Assembly (NCBI GenBank): GCA_021014325.1
Contig: CM037459.1
Location: forward strand, 15,836,501-15,900,500
Length of the DNA: 64,000 nucleotides
Direction: 5' to 3'
From: Plazaster borealis
Taxonomy: Eukaryota; Echinodermata; Asteroidea; Forcipulatida; Labidiasteridae
Shown: positions 37,301-49,300 of the stretch, piece after piece
Position numbering within the stretch: position 1 is the stretch's first letter
Layout of the letters: the number at the start of each line of letters is the position of its first letter
Translations under genes and position numbers: made by a program
The notes under the pieces: model-generated
Told to the model about the DNA's origin: nothing
Databases searched by the model: none
The model's input: the letters and a program-made list of their open reading frames with translations, nothing else

Positions 37301-40300
37301 TGGTTTGAGTCAATTCAGTGTGTACTGCAAGTGGTTTGAGTTAATTCAGTGTGTATTACAAGTGGTTTGAGTCAATTCAGTGTGTACTGCTAGTGGTTTG
37401 AGTCAATTCAGTTCTTACTGCTAGTGGTTTGAGTCAAGTCAGTGTTTACTGCTAGTGGTTTGAGTCAATTCAGTGTGTACTGCAAGTGGTTTGAGTTAAT
37501 TCAGTGTGTATTGCAAGTGGTTTAAGTCAATTCAGTGTGTACTGCTAGTGGTTTGAGTCAAGTCAGTGTTTACTGCTAGTGGTTTGGGTCAAGTCAGTGT
37601 GTACTGCTAGTGGTTTGAGTCAATTCAGTGTGTACTGCTAGTGGTTTGAGTCAATTCAGTGTGTACTGCTAGTGGTTTGAGTCAATTCAGTGTGTACTGC
37701 TAGTGGTTTGAGTCAATTCAGTGTGTACTGCTAGTGGTTTGAGTCAATTCAGTGTGTACTGCTAGTGGTTTGAGTCAAGTCAGTGTTTACTGCTAGTGGT
37801 TTGGGTCAATTCAGTGTGTACTGCAAGTGGTTTGAGTTAATTCAGTGTGTATTACAAGTGGTTTGAGTCAATTCAGTGTGTACTGCTAGTGGTTTGAGTC
37901 AATTCAGTTCTTACTGCTAGTGGTTTGAGTCAAATCAGTGTTTACTGCTAGTGGTTTGAGTCAATTCAGTGTGTACTGCAAGTGGTTTGAGTTAATTCAG
38001 TGTGTATTGCAAGTGGTTTAAGTCAATTCAGTGTGTACTGCTAGTGGTTTGAGTCAAGTCAGTGTTTACTGCTAGTGGTTCTGGTAAATACTGCATACAT
38101 GTAAATCTCCACGTGGTCCACGTGACGTGGTTTGGGTCAATTCAGTGTGTATTGCAAGTGGTTTGAGTCAATTCAGTGTGTACTGCTAGTGGTTTGAGTC
38201 ATTTCAGTGTGTACTGCTAGTGGTTTGAGTCAATTCATTGTGTACTGCTAGTGATTTGAGTCAATTCAGTGTGTACTGCAAGTGGTTTGAGTCAATTCAG
38301 TGTGTACTGCTAGTGGTTTGAGTCAATTCAGTGTGTACGGCTAGTGGTTAGAGTCAATTCAGTGTGTACTGCTAGTGGTTTGGGTCAATTCAGTGTGTAC
38401 GGCTAGTGGTTAGAGTCAATTCAGTGTGTACTGCTAGTGGTTTGGGTCAATTCAGTGTGTACTGCTAGTGGTTTGTGTCAATTCAGTGTGTACTTCAAGT
38501 GGTTTGAGTCAATTCAGTGTGTACTGCAAGTGGTTAGAGTCATTTCAGTGTGTACTGCAAGTGGTTTGAGTCAAGTCAGTGTGTATTGCAAGTGGTTTGA
38601 GTCATTTAAGTGTGTACTGCAAGTGGTTTGAGTCAATTAAGTGTGTACTGCTAGTGGTTTGAGTCAAATCAGTGTGTACTGCTAGTGGTTTGGGTCAAGT
38701 CAGTGTGTACTGCAAGTGGTTTGAGTCAATTCAGTTCTTACTGCTAGTGGTTTGAGTCAATTCAGTGTGTACTGCTAGTGGTTTGAGTCAATTCAGTGTG
38801 TACGGCTAGTGGTTTGAGTCAAGTCAGTGTGTACTGCTAGTGGTTTGAGTCAATTCAGTGTGTACTGCAAGTGGTTTGAGTCAAGTCAGTGTGTTCTGCT
38901 AGTGGTTTGAGTCATTTCAGTGTGTACTGCTAGTGGTTTGGGTCAAGTCAGTATGTACTGCAAGTGGTTTGAGTCAATCCAGTTCTTACTGCTAGTGGTT
39001 TGAGTCAATTCAGTGTGTACTGCAAGTGGTTTGAGTCAAGTCAGTGTGTACTGCTAGTGGTTTGAGTCATTTCAGTGTGTACTGCTAGTGGTTTGAGTCA
39101 AGTCAGTGTGTACTGCTAATAGGTTGAGTCAATTCAGTGTGTACTGCTAGTGGTTTGAGTCAAGTCAGTGTGTACTGCTAGTGGTTTGAGTCAATTCAGT
39201 GTGTACTGCTAGTGGTTTGAGTCAATTCAGTGTGTACTGCTAGTGGTTTGGGTCAAGTCAGTGTGTACTGCTAGTGGTTTGAGTCAATTTAGTGTGTACT
39301 GCTAGTGGTTTGAGTCAATTCAGTTCTTACTGCTAGTGGTTTGAGTCAATTCAGTGTGTACTGCTAGTGGTTTGAGTCAAGTCAGTGTTTACTGCTAGTG
39401 GTTTGAGTCAATTCAGTGTGTACTGCAAGTGGTTTGAGTTAATTCAGTGTGTATTACAAGTGGTTTGAGTCAATTCAGTGTGTACTGCTAGTGGTTTGAG
39501 TCAAGTCAGTGTTTACTGCTAGTGGTTTGAGTCAATTCAGTGTGTATTGCAAGTGGTTTGAGTCAATCAGTGTGTACTGCAAGTGGTTAGAGTCATTTCA
39601 GTGTGTACTGCTAGTGGTTTGAGTCAATTCAGTGTGTTCTGCTAGTGGTTTGAGTCAATTCAGTGTGTACTGCTAGTGGTTTGAGTCAATTCAGTGTGTA
39701 CTGCTAGTGGTTTGAGTCAATTCAGTGTGTACTGCAAGTGGTTTCAGTCAATTCAGTTTTTACTGCCGGTGGTTTGAGTCAAGTCAGTGTGTACTGCAAG
39801 TGCAGACCTGCCAACCTGTACGCATTTTGCGTACCATGCACGCATTTTCACATCTGAGTACGGCGGTACGAGATTTACGCAGAAAATACGCAAAAGACGC
39901 AAAATCTAAACGCGGTGTTTTTAAACTGCAGCACGAACGGACAATTTTGTTCTCAATTTCTTCAACTGTCATTCGTTCGACCCCAAGTGCAAAACAACCG
40001 AACAAAGACACCCTGCATCTGAGTGATCATTATGCGCTTTGATAAAAATGAGGTTGTGCTTAGAACTATATTTTAAATTCTTACTCCCGCTGGAATACTA
40101 ATAAACCAATGCGTAACAAAGGAGGTGGGAATGGCGCAATCCAGTTTCGGTCAATCTGGTACAGTACATTGTATATTGGTATGCATAGATGGACGTGCAC
40201 ACAACGCACGTGTTCGGCATCGCTGTGTGATTATACTTGAGTGTACAACATGGACGCCGATCAAAGTGTCAGATTAATACATCGTTTCTGTTAGTTTTAC

Positions 40301-43300
40301 TTTTATTAGGGGAGAATAATGGGAATTTCATGGCCTGTGATCTTTGTATAAGAAAAACAAATGATAAATTGAAGTGGAACTGGACAATTCTACGATAGGC
40401 TTTCGTTTGTCCGTTAACTGGGCAACCAAAGATCATGAAACTTTCACATTATTATTGGCAAGTTATTTACATGCCGAGTAAGTTACTAATAATTTAGGAA
40501 CATTGTTCAACAGTGCTTTTCATAGAAATTAATAAATGTTATTGGAACAGAAATCAGTAAAAATGGGCTTAACGCCCATAGGGGAACCCCTGGCAATTTT
40601 TTTTTTTTTTATTTTTTTAACAACTTTTTGCCCCTTGAGTGACATTTATGATCTAGGAAATTGGAACATACAGTGCCAACAGTCGAACTGGTTATTTATA
40701 TTTTCTGACATGTACATGTATGATGTAGTTGGGCTTCTGGGTTATGTCGCCGTGCACAGGCTTCTGGTTTTAATGCCGCTGCGCTAATGTGATACTCAAA
40801 AAAAAAATACAAGGTTGGCAGGTCTGCAAGTGGTTTGAGTCAATTCAGTGTGTACTGCTAGTGGTTTGGGTCAAGTCAGTTCTTACTGCTAGTGGTTTGG
40901 GTCAAGTCAGTGTTTACTGCTAATAGTTTGGGTCAAGTCAGTTCTTACTGCTGGTGGTTTGGGTCAAGTCAGTGTTTACTGCTAGTGGTTTGAGTCAAGT
41001 CAGTGTTTACTGCTAGTAGTTTGGGTCAAGTCAGTTCTTACTGCTGGTGGTTTGGGTCAAGTCAGTGTTTACTGCTAGTGGTTTGAGTCAAGTCAGTGTT
41101 TACTGCTAGTAGTTTGGGTCAAGTCAGTTCTTACTGCTGGTGGTTTGGGTCAAGTCAGTGTTTACTGCTAGTAGTTTGGGTCAAGTCAGTTCTTACTGCT
41201 GGTGGTTTGGGTCAAGTCAGTGTTTACTGCTAGTGGTTTGAGTCAAGTCAGTTCTTACTGCTGGTGGTTTGGGTCAAGTCAGTGTGTACTGCTAGTGGTT
41301 TGGTTCAAGTCAGTGTTTACTGCTAGTAGTTTGGGTCAAGTCAGTTCTTACTGCTGGTGGTTTGGGTCAAGTCAGTGTGTACTGCTAGTAGTTTGGGTCA
41401 AGTCAGTTCTTACTGCTGGTGGTTTGGGTCAAGTCAGTGTTTACTGCTAGTGGTTTGAGTCAAGTCGGTGTGTACTGCTAGTGGTTTGGGTCAAGTCAGT
41501 TCTTACTGCTAGTGGTTTGGGTCAAGTCAGTGTTTACTGCAAGGACTTTTCCAAACATCTTCTAAACCGTCAAGCAAGTCACGACAGATGATTATCATGA
41601 TTCTTCTGTTTTCTGGGGTTGAATCAAATCCGGGCCCTGACCCTGAATATTCAGCTGGATACACACAGATTGTGCAGTGGTATCTGAGGAGATGTATCAA
41701 TTGTACATGAACCATTCCAATCTATCATGAATATGCATGAACTGTGGCCTTCCAAACCTAGGGCCATCATTCTTTGACAGTGATCGCTTCTCCAACGTCA
41801 ACTCTTTGGAACCGTTAACTGATGACTGTGACAAAAGCCTGCTTGAATCTTTTGAACCAAGAAACACCTCCACACCTACCAAGATGAATCCAAAGAAAGA
41901 TAAGAAGTCACCTAGATTGAAGGCAATGGTGATAAATTGTGATGGGTTGAAAGGTCCAACCATCCCAACCTACTCGATTTTCCCGGAAGAGTATAATGTT
42001 ATTCGCAAAGATAGGACATCATCAGGAGGTGGTGTGTTTATAGCAACTAAGAACTCCCTTGTTACAGTTGACCTACCAGACTTATGTGGAGTTCACCAGG
42101 TGTGGTAAATTGTATATAGGAAGTTTCTATCGCCCCCAAACAGAAGGCATGGTACTAGTGAACTGTCTGTTTGACAGTGTTGCCAAGGCATTTGGAGCTA
42201 ACAAGAACAAGCATGCAAATATTCTACTTTGTGGAGATTATAACCTGCCAGAAATTGATTGGGACACTCAGCAGCCAAAAAGTTCAAGTAAACGTAAGAA
42301 GATGCATCAAGATTTTCTTGACTTGCTGGTTGAAAGTGGTCTTGTGCAACTAAATAAACTTATCACCAGGCCAAAATCGCAAAGTGTCCTTGATCTGATC
42401 TGCACCAATAATCCTAACATCATCAGCAACATACAGACACACACAGGAGTGAGTGATCACCTCATATTACTGTTTGATATAAATATGAAACCAAAGAGAC
42501 AAAACGAACCTTCCCATAAAGTTTATACGTATAAATAAGCTGACAACGAAGGCCTCAAATCATGGCTAAAACAAGTGCAGTGAGTCATTTTTCCAAACGA
42601 ATCCCAACCTAAGATCATTGGAGGAAAATTGGAAGCTATTTAAGAAGTACACCCTTGAGGCAATAGAAAGGTTCATCCCCACCGTATGTCCAAGAGCAAA
42701 CAAAGTCACCCTTGGATTAACAGAAAAATCATAAGACACATGAGAAAAAGGGACAAACTGCATGCTCCTGCCCACAAAGTAAAATCACAAAGTCTGTGGA
42801 GCTGTTACTGAAAACAACGCAATTATGTCACCAAGTTGCTGAGACAGTCCTACCACTCATACATGGCGGATATCCTAGGACCTAGTTTGGATGATAATCC
42901 GAAACAGTCTGGTCGTTTATACGCTCCCAGAGACGTGAGGCTGTTGGTATTCCGTTTTTGACAGTTAATGGGAAAAATATTTCTACCGATCAAGAGAAGG
43001 CAGAAGTGCTAATGTTCACCTCTCCGCTCCGGCACTGCTCGAGTCGCAGAGACCCTCCACCGCTGGGGCATGCAAGCTGACGCAGCTTGCACATGCGGGC
43101 ACCCGTCCCAGACAGTCCACCACGTGGTGACCGAGTGCACCACCCACAAGGCACCTGGCTCCTTCTCCACTCTCATCAGCCCTGATGCCTCGACACGAGA
43201 CTGGATAAGAGACCTCTCGATCGAACTTTGATTTGTGAAAACAGATTGACTGTGCAAACGATTATATATATATGTAGTTCACCTCTGTGTTTACTGACGA

Positions 43301-46300
43301 GGACCTTTCCTCCCTACCAACCAAAGGAAATTCCAAGTTCCAATCCATTGAAGATCTTGAAATTGGGAAAGAAGGTGTTCTCAAACAGTTACAACAACTT
43401 AATTCCAACAAAGCTGGAGGACCGGACACTATTCCTGCCCGTGTACTACATGATTATGCAGATGTTTTGACTCCCATGTTTCACTTTATTCTCTGTCAAT
43501 CCTACCAATCTGGTCAACTACCTGGAGACTTGAGAAATGTACTTGTCACTGCCATCTATAAGAAGGGCTCCAAGTCATCACCAGAAAACTATCGCCCAGT
43601 TAGTCTAACCTGCATTGCTTGTCAAATAATGGAGCATATCATTCTCTCACACATCTCCAAACATCTGTCTGCCAATAATGTAATCGTTGACCACCAGCAT
43701 GGTTTTTGTGAAAAATGATCATGATAATGCGAGACTCAGTTGCTGGAAGCAGTTCATGATTGGTCAGAATGCCTAAACAGGAGCAGCCAATCGGACGTCT
43801 TGCTGTTAGACTTCAGCAAAGCATTCGATAAAGTGCCACATCAGAGACTAGCACTTCAACTTCACCACAACGGTATCCGAGGAAATACACTGAGGTGGAT
43901 TGAAGCCTTCCTTAATAACCGGGAACAGTGCATTAGTGTTAATGGAGCTCACTCTAGATGGTCGTCACTAAAATCAGGTGTACCACAGGGGTCCATCTTG
44001 GGTCCGACACTCTTCCTAGTTTACATCAACGATATTGTGGATGACGTGAAATCTAACATCAGGCTGTTTGCTGATGATAGCATTCTTTATTGAGAAATCC
44101 GTGGAGAAGAAGACCATGCTATCCTACAAAAAGACCTCAATACAGTTTTCAAATGGGCTGACACCTGGCAGATGAGTTTTAATGCCTCCAAGTGTCAGCT
44201 TCTGACCATCACACGTAAAACCAAACCCAGTCTCTTCAACTACACTGTAGATAATCAAGTCATAGACCGTACAACCAACCACAAATACCTCGGTGTTACC
44301 ATCTCCAGTAACTTGTCTTGGAACCAGCATATTGCCAACATAAGATCAAAGGCCTGATGTACTCTAGGGATAATAAGATGAAATCTGGGACCTTGCTCTA
44401 AAGCAATCAAGCTTTAAAGCATACCAAGCATTAGTTCGTCCCCAACTGGAATATACAGCAGCTGCATGGAGTCCACACACAGCAAAAAACATCTATTCAG
44501 TGGAGTCGGTTCAACGCCAGGCATTCCGATACATTTGTGGAGTCTATGACCGAACTTCCAGCATCACACCTCTCATATTACAACTTGATTTGGATCAACT
44601 AACCACCAGAAGACTTCTGCACCAATGCACCATGTTTTACAAGATTCAATACAACGTCGTCAGTATTAGTTTTCCACCTTCTGTTCAACTTCACCCAGCC
44701 ATAGGTAGAACTCGACACCAACTTCATTATCTACCAATCCAGGTTTCACAAGACTCATTCAAATTCTCGTTCTTCATCCGCACCATACCAACCTGGAACA
44801 GGCTCCTGTAGAAGCAGTGACAGCACCATCAGTCAAGGTTTTTCAGACAGTGGCCCTTCCGGCGGTGAGAGACATGCGTCCCACCACCACCCATCAGCAG
44901 CTTTAAGATGATGTGGATATTTTTACTCGCACTGTGTAAACTACTGCACCTTCATGACTGCACAACACTAGCACCTCTACCACTTCTTGGACAAGCAGTT
45001 AGCTTTCTAGGAGGACATACATCAAGCATCAAGCGGTTTGAGTCAAGTCAGTGTTTACTAGTAGTGGTTTAAGTCAAGTCAGCTCCATTCGAGAAGTTTC
45101 GTCACTAATGAGCAAGTATGTTTACATTATCATTATGTAAATACTTGTGTCAGTAAACTATTGTAATTAGTAAGTTAATACTCTGGTGGTGGTCAGTAGA
45201 ACAGGTGGCTAGAAGTTTTAAACAATGAATATTACACGAAACTGGGATTCCTTTTCTCAAATTCCAATTGAATTCCTTGCACGCTGGGTCGCCCTACTTT
45301 TCTCATATTAATCATACGCGATTAAAATGTACATCCCCGTACATCCCCTTAAATGTACATCTTTGCTGTAAAACAGCTGCTAGCCTACTTTTAAATTGTT
45401 CTTTTTATCTTTTATAACTCAGTGCGAGGTACATGTATAAATGCACCGTTTTATGAGTTGTAGAGTTTGCCAAAATTGGGAGTACATTGTTCATTTTGCT
45501 TTGAAAATTATTGACTTTCCAGACAATCTAGTGGTGTATTTTGAGCATTATATTTGGTTTCAAAATGGAACAAAGTAAACACTACAGATGACCATGATTC
45601 CCTCTCCCAAGGCCAATACTTCCATTAGTTTATAAGATGTAGTTTTGTTTTGAGCCTGATTTTTTTCTGTTGCCTCATCATGGCGCAAAAAATTCCAGTT
45701 TGAAAACCTTGTTCATAAGGAAAAATCCGTCAAGACAGCACATGGAAATTTTGCGTTCTAATGGGTGCATCAATTATAGCCGACTACTGACGGGTGCTGA
45801 TACCAGCATACCTTAAAAGCATTTGCACATTTTTATTAATTACTTTAAACATACATTTATATTTGTTGTACCAAAAACACTGTAACTGCCCACCGAAAGA
45901 TTTGACCTGCCGTAAAGTTTCTAAAATTATGAAATTGTGCATTGCACAGTTTTTCCCTTACATCATCACATCATTGTTCGCCATATGCCTCACGTAGTTT
46001 AAACAATGTGTCAGCAAGATCACATCATTATGTGTTTTGTACACATACCAAATTTCCTCTCGCGACACTAAGTGGCGAGACTAGATAGTTATATTGTGGT
46101 GCAAGTTATGTAAGACCTCTCTATGTTCGTATGAGTAGAAACAAGACCACCAGCAGGCAATCACGCGAGCACTTTTTAGCAGTAGCATTGTGCATTGACG
46201 TTTCACATAGACAAGTACAGTCTTGAAATGTGAGTTTCATGCTCCTTCGCTACGCTCATACGCATGAAAAACAGTTTTACCCTTATGAACGACCAAAATA

Positions 46301-49300
46301 AGCACAAGATAAGCATTCAATTATGTTCTACGAATTTATTGAAAAACATGGGAATAAGGCAGGGATTCGGCCGCTGAGTACAACTTCTCTTGTTCTTTTT
46401 GTTTAACAAAACAAAAGCACTGTTCGTTTTCAACAAATTACAAACATCTCAACAAACTCTTCAAATCTTATCTCGTTATTTTCTTTTTCATATCGATTTC
46501 CACAAAGGAAAACAACCCTCTCGGCTCTTCAGACATCGGTCTGGAAATAAACATATTTAGTAAGCAGTTAATCAGTAAACATAATACACAACATCGCTTA
46601 GACCTCTTTACTTTGAGGAATTTCCATCCATAACAATCTCAAATTCAGAGTCCTATCGGGTAATGGCCGATAGTAGTTATAGTACCAACTCGAACTTTTG
46701 CTTTTCCCTTCACAGTCTCATAACAGAAAATGCAATTGAACTTAATGTTACACTGATACGTATACATAAAGCTACTAGTAAACACCGTTAATTGTAATGT
46801 TTGTGCAAAATAATAAATAAATAAACTTGTCACTTATGAATTTCATAATTAAATTATGACCTTCTGATTCTAATGATAAGTCACTTAATCTACATCGGAT
46901 TCATATTTGCAATCTTCTTTTCAAGACTCTAATCATCAGAGAGAACTTTTACCACATTGAGACGTTGGGCGACTTCTCTTTTGACATATCTATTTTTTGC
47001 CTTGGTGGTTTTCCACCTCCCATGTTGCATTATGAGATCTTCGGAAACTCCTCTATTTGCTAAATGCGTTGCTCCCCCGGACCTCATACTATGAAGTCCA
47101 TAGTTATTTGGTTCTACTACTCCTACTTTCTTGAGTGCATCTAAGAACATTTCTCTACATCTTGAGTAACTAAGAGGTCTACTGAGCAACGGTGTATACG
47201 ATAATGTGCTTGAATGGTAAGACATAACAGTGAATAGATAGGCATCTTGGCCGATTTCAATATTACACTTGGCCATGAAACACTTTAGAATTTTTACGGG
47301 AGAATATTTGTCTCCAGAGTCTGCTAAGAAAGTGGTATTACCGTCCCTAAAAATGTCCGTTTTAGAGTAAGGAATAAAGATACTAAGGCAATTTTCTGCT
47401 GGGAGTACTCGAATGTGGTTAGCTTTAATTTGAGCCATCTCGGCGTGCCTAAAAAGAAGCGTGAATTTAAGGGAGACATAGCATGCCGTCCTTAAATCTA
47501 TTAGACTGCAACCAGGATGCCCAAATTTATCGATTATAGCTTTGACTAGACTGAATGGGAGGGGCTCTTTTTGTACGGGTGGTTTGTGTAATTTTCTTCT
47601 TTCACTTATTATTAGTTGTTGCACTACTGGTGAGTCCAAGGGATTGGATGTGATATTTACTATTGAGTGAAGCCATTTTATGGCAGCTGCAATTGTCACT
47701 ATTGTACTGTCAGAATTTGCGAACTTACTTTTATGAACGATGAATGCGGCTATAGCATGTACTTTAATGGGAAGTACTAGTGGAATATTTTGTTCCTTAA
47801 CCCAAGCAAAGAATTCTCTACACTTATATAAGTAACCAGTTATGGTGCCGTTCGCCTTGGCAAATAGAACTTCGAAAAATATGTGCATCTTGGACTCTTC
47901 CATGCCGGTAGGGAATTCTGACCAAAAGGCCTGACTGTAAATGATCTAATACAAGTGGGAGAGAAAAATATATAGCTTTAGTTGATGCAATCAATATAAG
48001 CTACACATACGAGGCTCTTTAACTTATTGGAACCCAAAAGAGAATTCTTATTTCTTCCCAACTGTAGTGCACTAGATCCTTCAAATGTGATGAATCCTTT
48101 CAGCCAAGTTTTATAACAAGACCAGAGTAATGGCCAAAAAGGTGAAGATGGCCACCAGGGGAAAACCAAAGCTCCTTTACCTTTGCATAAATGCAAATGT
48201 TTTAGGACTGCTGGAATCAATACTACTGGAGGAACTAACAAACAATTTTCGTTTGCCCAGTCCTGTGCAAAAGCACCCATCGCAGATGACCCCGGGTTCC
48301 AAAACCTTGAAAAGAAACGAGGCAACTTGGAATTGTAAAAACAAGCAAAACAATCTACTGTAAATGGTCCCCATGCATCATTAATTGTTTGAAGAAAGCT
48401 GGGCTTTATTTCCCAGTCATCAAAATCAATAAGCCTACTGACGAAATCTGCTTGTTCGTTATAAGTTCTAGGAATCCAATCTACTTCTAGTAATACGTGG
48501 TTGTTGAGACAAGTACTAAAAATGCCTTGAGCCAATTGTTGTAATTCTAGATTCATACTTCCAACCTCTACAATGCGGGAGGCGGACTGACTGTCCGTTA
48601 GAATTTTCAGTTGTGAATTAGAGATGATTGGCAGGAACGAGCATAATGCAAAATAAATGGTGTTTAATTCTCGCCATGTTGAGCTCTTTTTGGCTTCAAT
48701 TTCTGTCCAATGTTTGTGGTCTGTATGGATATCTTTACATATAATGGCTCCCGATCCTATTGCACTAGCATCACAACATGATATTTTGCTAATCTTGTTT
48801 GCTGCAAACACCTTGCGCACATTCAATCTTGGCAAATTAATATCCCAGAAATTAATCTCTGACGAGCAATGCTCATCCAATCTGACCCTGTTGTCTTCAT
48901 GAGTAGCCTTAGCGATTTCTATTCGGCAATGTCTTGTCGTTAACCTGCCTAAATTGCCAACAACAGGACTAAGGGAAATAACCTGGCCTACCAAGGAGTG
49001 CAATTTTCTGATAGTGGTAATATTTGAAGATTTCAAAACTTGGATGGTATGGCAAATCTTATCTATTCTTCTCTGTACAACTTGCAAAGTGCCATCTACT
49101 GAGTCCCAGGTCATACCCAGCCAGTCAATGCGGGTAGATGGGTTCCAAAACATTTCTGAATGTTGTATATTAGACCAGCCCGAAGGAGATCAACCTTGAC
49201 ATGTCTGGAAATTTCTCTGGCTATTAACATATTATAGTCATGATCGGTAGTTGACTTTGGAACCACGCAAAAACCATCGTCTAGATACAAAGCAATAAGG

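Larger units (their letters stand above)
26449..39802. repeat. 31-bp satellite, main block (about 430 units)
   Basis: 13.35 kb of head-to-tail 31-bp units. Main variants are GCTAGTGG versus GCAAGTGG, CAATTCAG versus CAAGTCAG or CATTTCAG, GTGTGTACT versus GTGTTTACT or GTTCTTACT, and TGAGTCA versus TGGGTCA. Most units hold TGAGTCA. Larger duplicated blocks are visible: 225-bp stretches at 34208 and 35292 encode the same 74-residue translation 1084 bp (35 units) apart. Five copies of a non-repeat spacer with CACGTG are interspersed. Short open frames across it are by-products of the repeat. Confidence 0.97.
41544..45030 (+). mobile_element. CR1-group LINE with 2A-like motif and PHD remnant, degenerate
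   Basis: Inserted in the satellite (left flank TACTGCAAG, right flank CAAGCGGTTTGAG). Order: a 2A-like peptide (41588-41638), the second half of a PHD-type zinc finger (41656-41760), an APE endonuclease (about 41900-42538), an RT (about 43280-44360), a C-terminal domain (44400-44810), and a tail with CATCAAG repeats. Frames are broken at many points (for example TGA at 41728-41730, after 42108, at 43716 and at 44091). A second LINE tail is nested at 43024-43276. Jockey/CR1-like RT motifs place it in the CR1 group; the exact clade is open. Confidence 0.8.

Noticed and set aside
26449..39802. CRISPR-like array
   Set aside because: The repeats are contiguous without unique spacers, the DNA is eukaryotic, and no cas genes are present.
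40536..40787. 83-codon open frame inside the second CAGACCTGCCAACC element
   Set aside because: No similarity to transposases and no conserved motif.
24780..41450. Short open frames of [18 protein letters not shown] type
   Set aside because: They are translations of the 31-bp satellite. Identical ones recur because blocks are duplicated.
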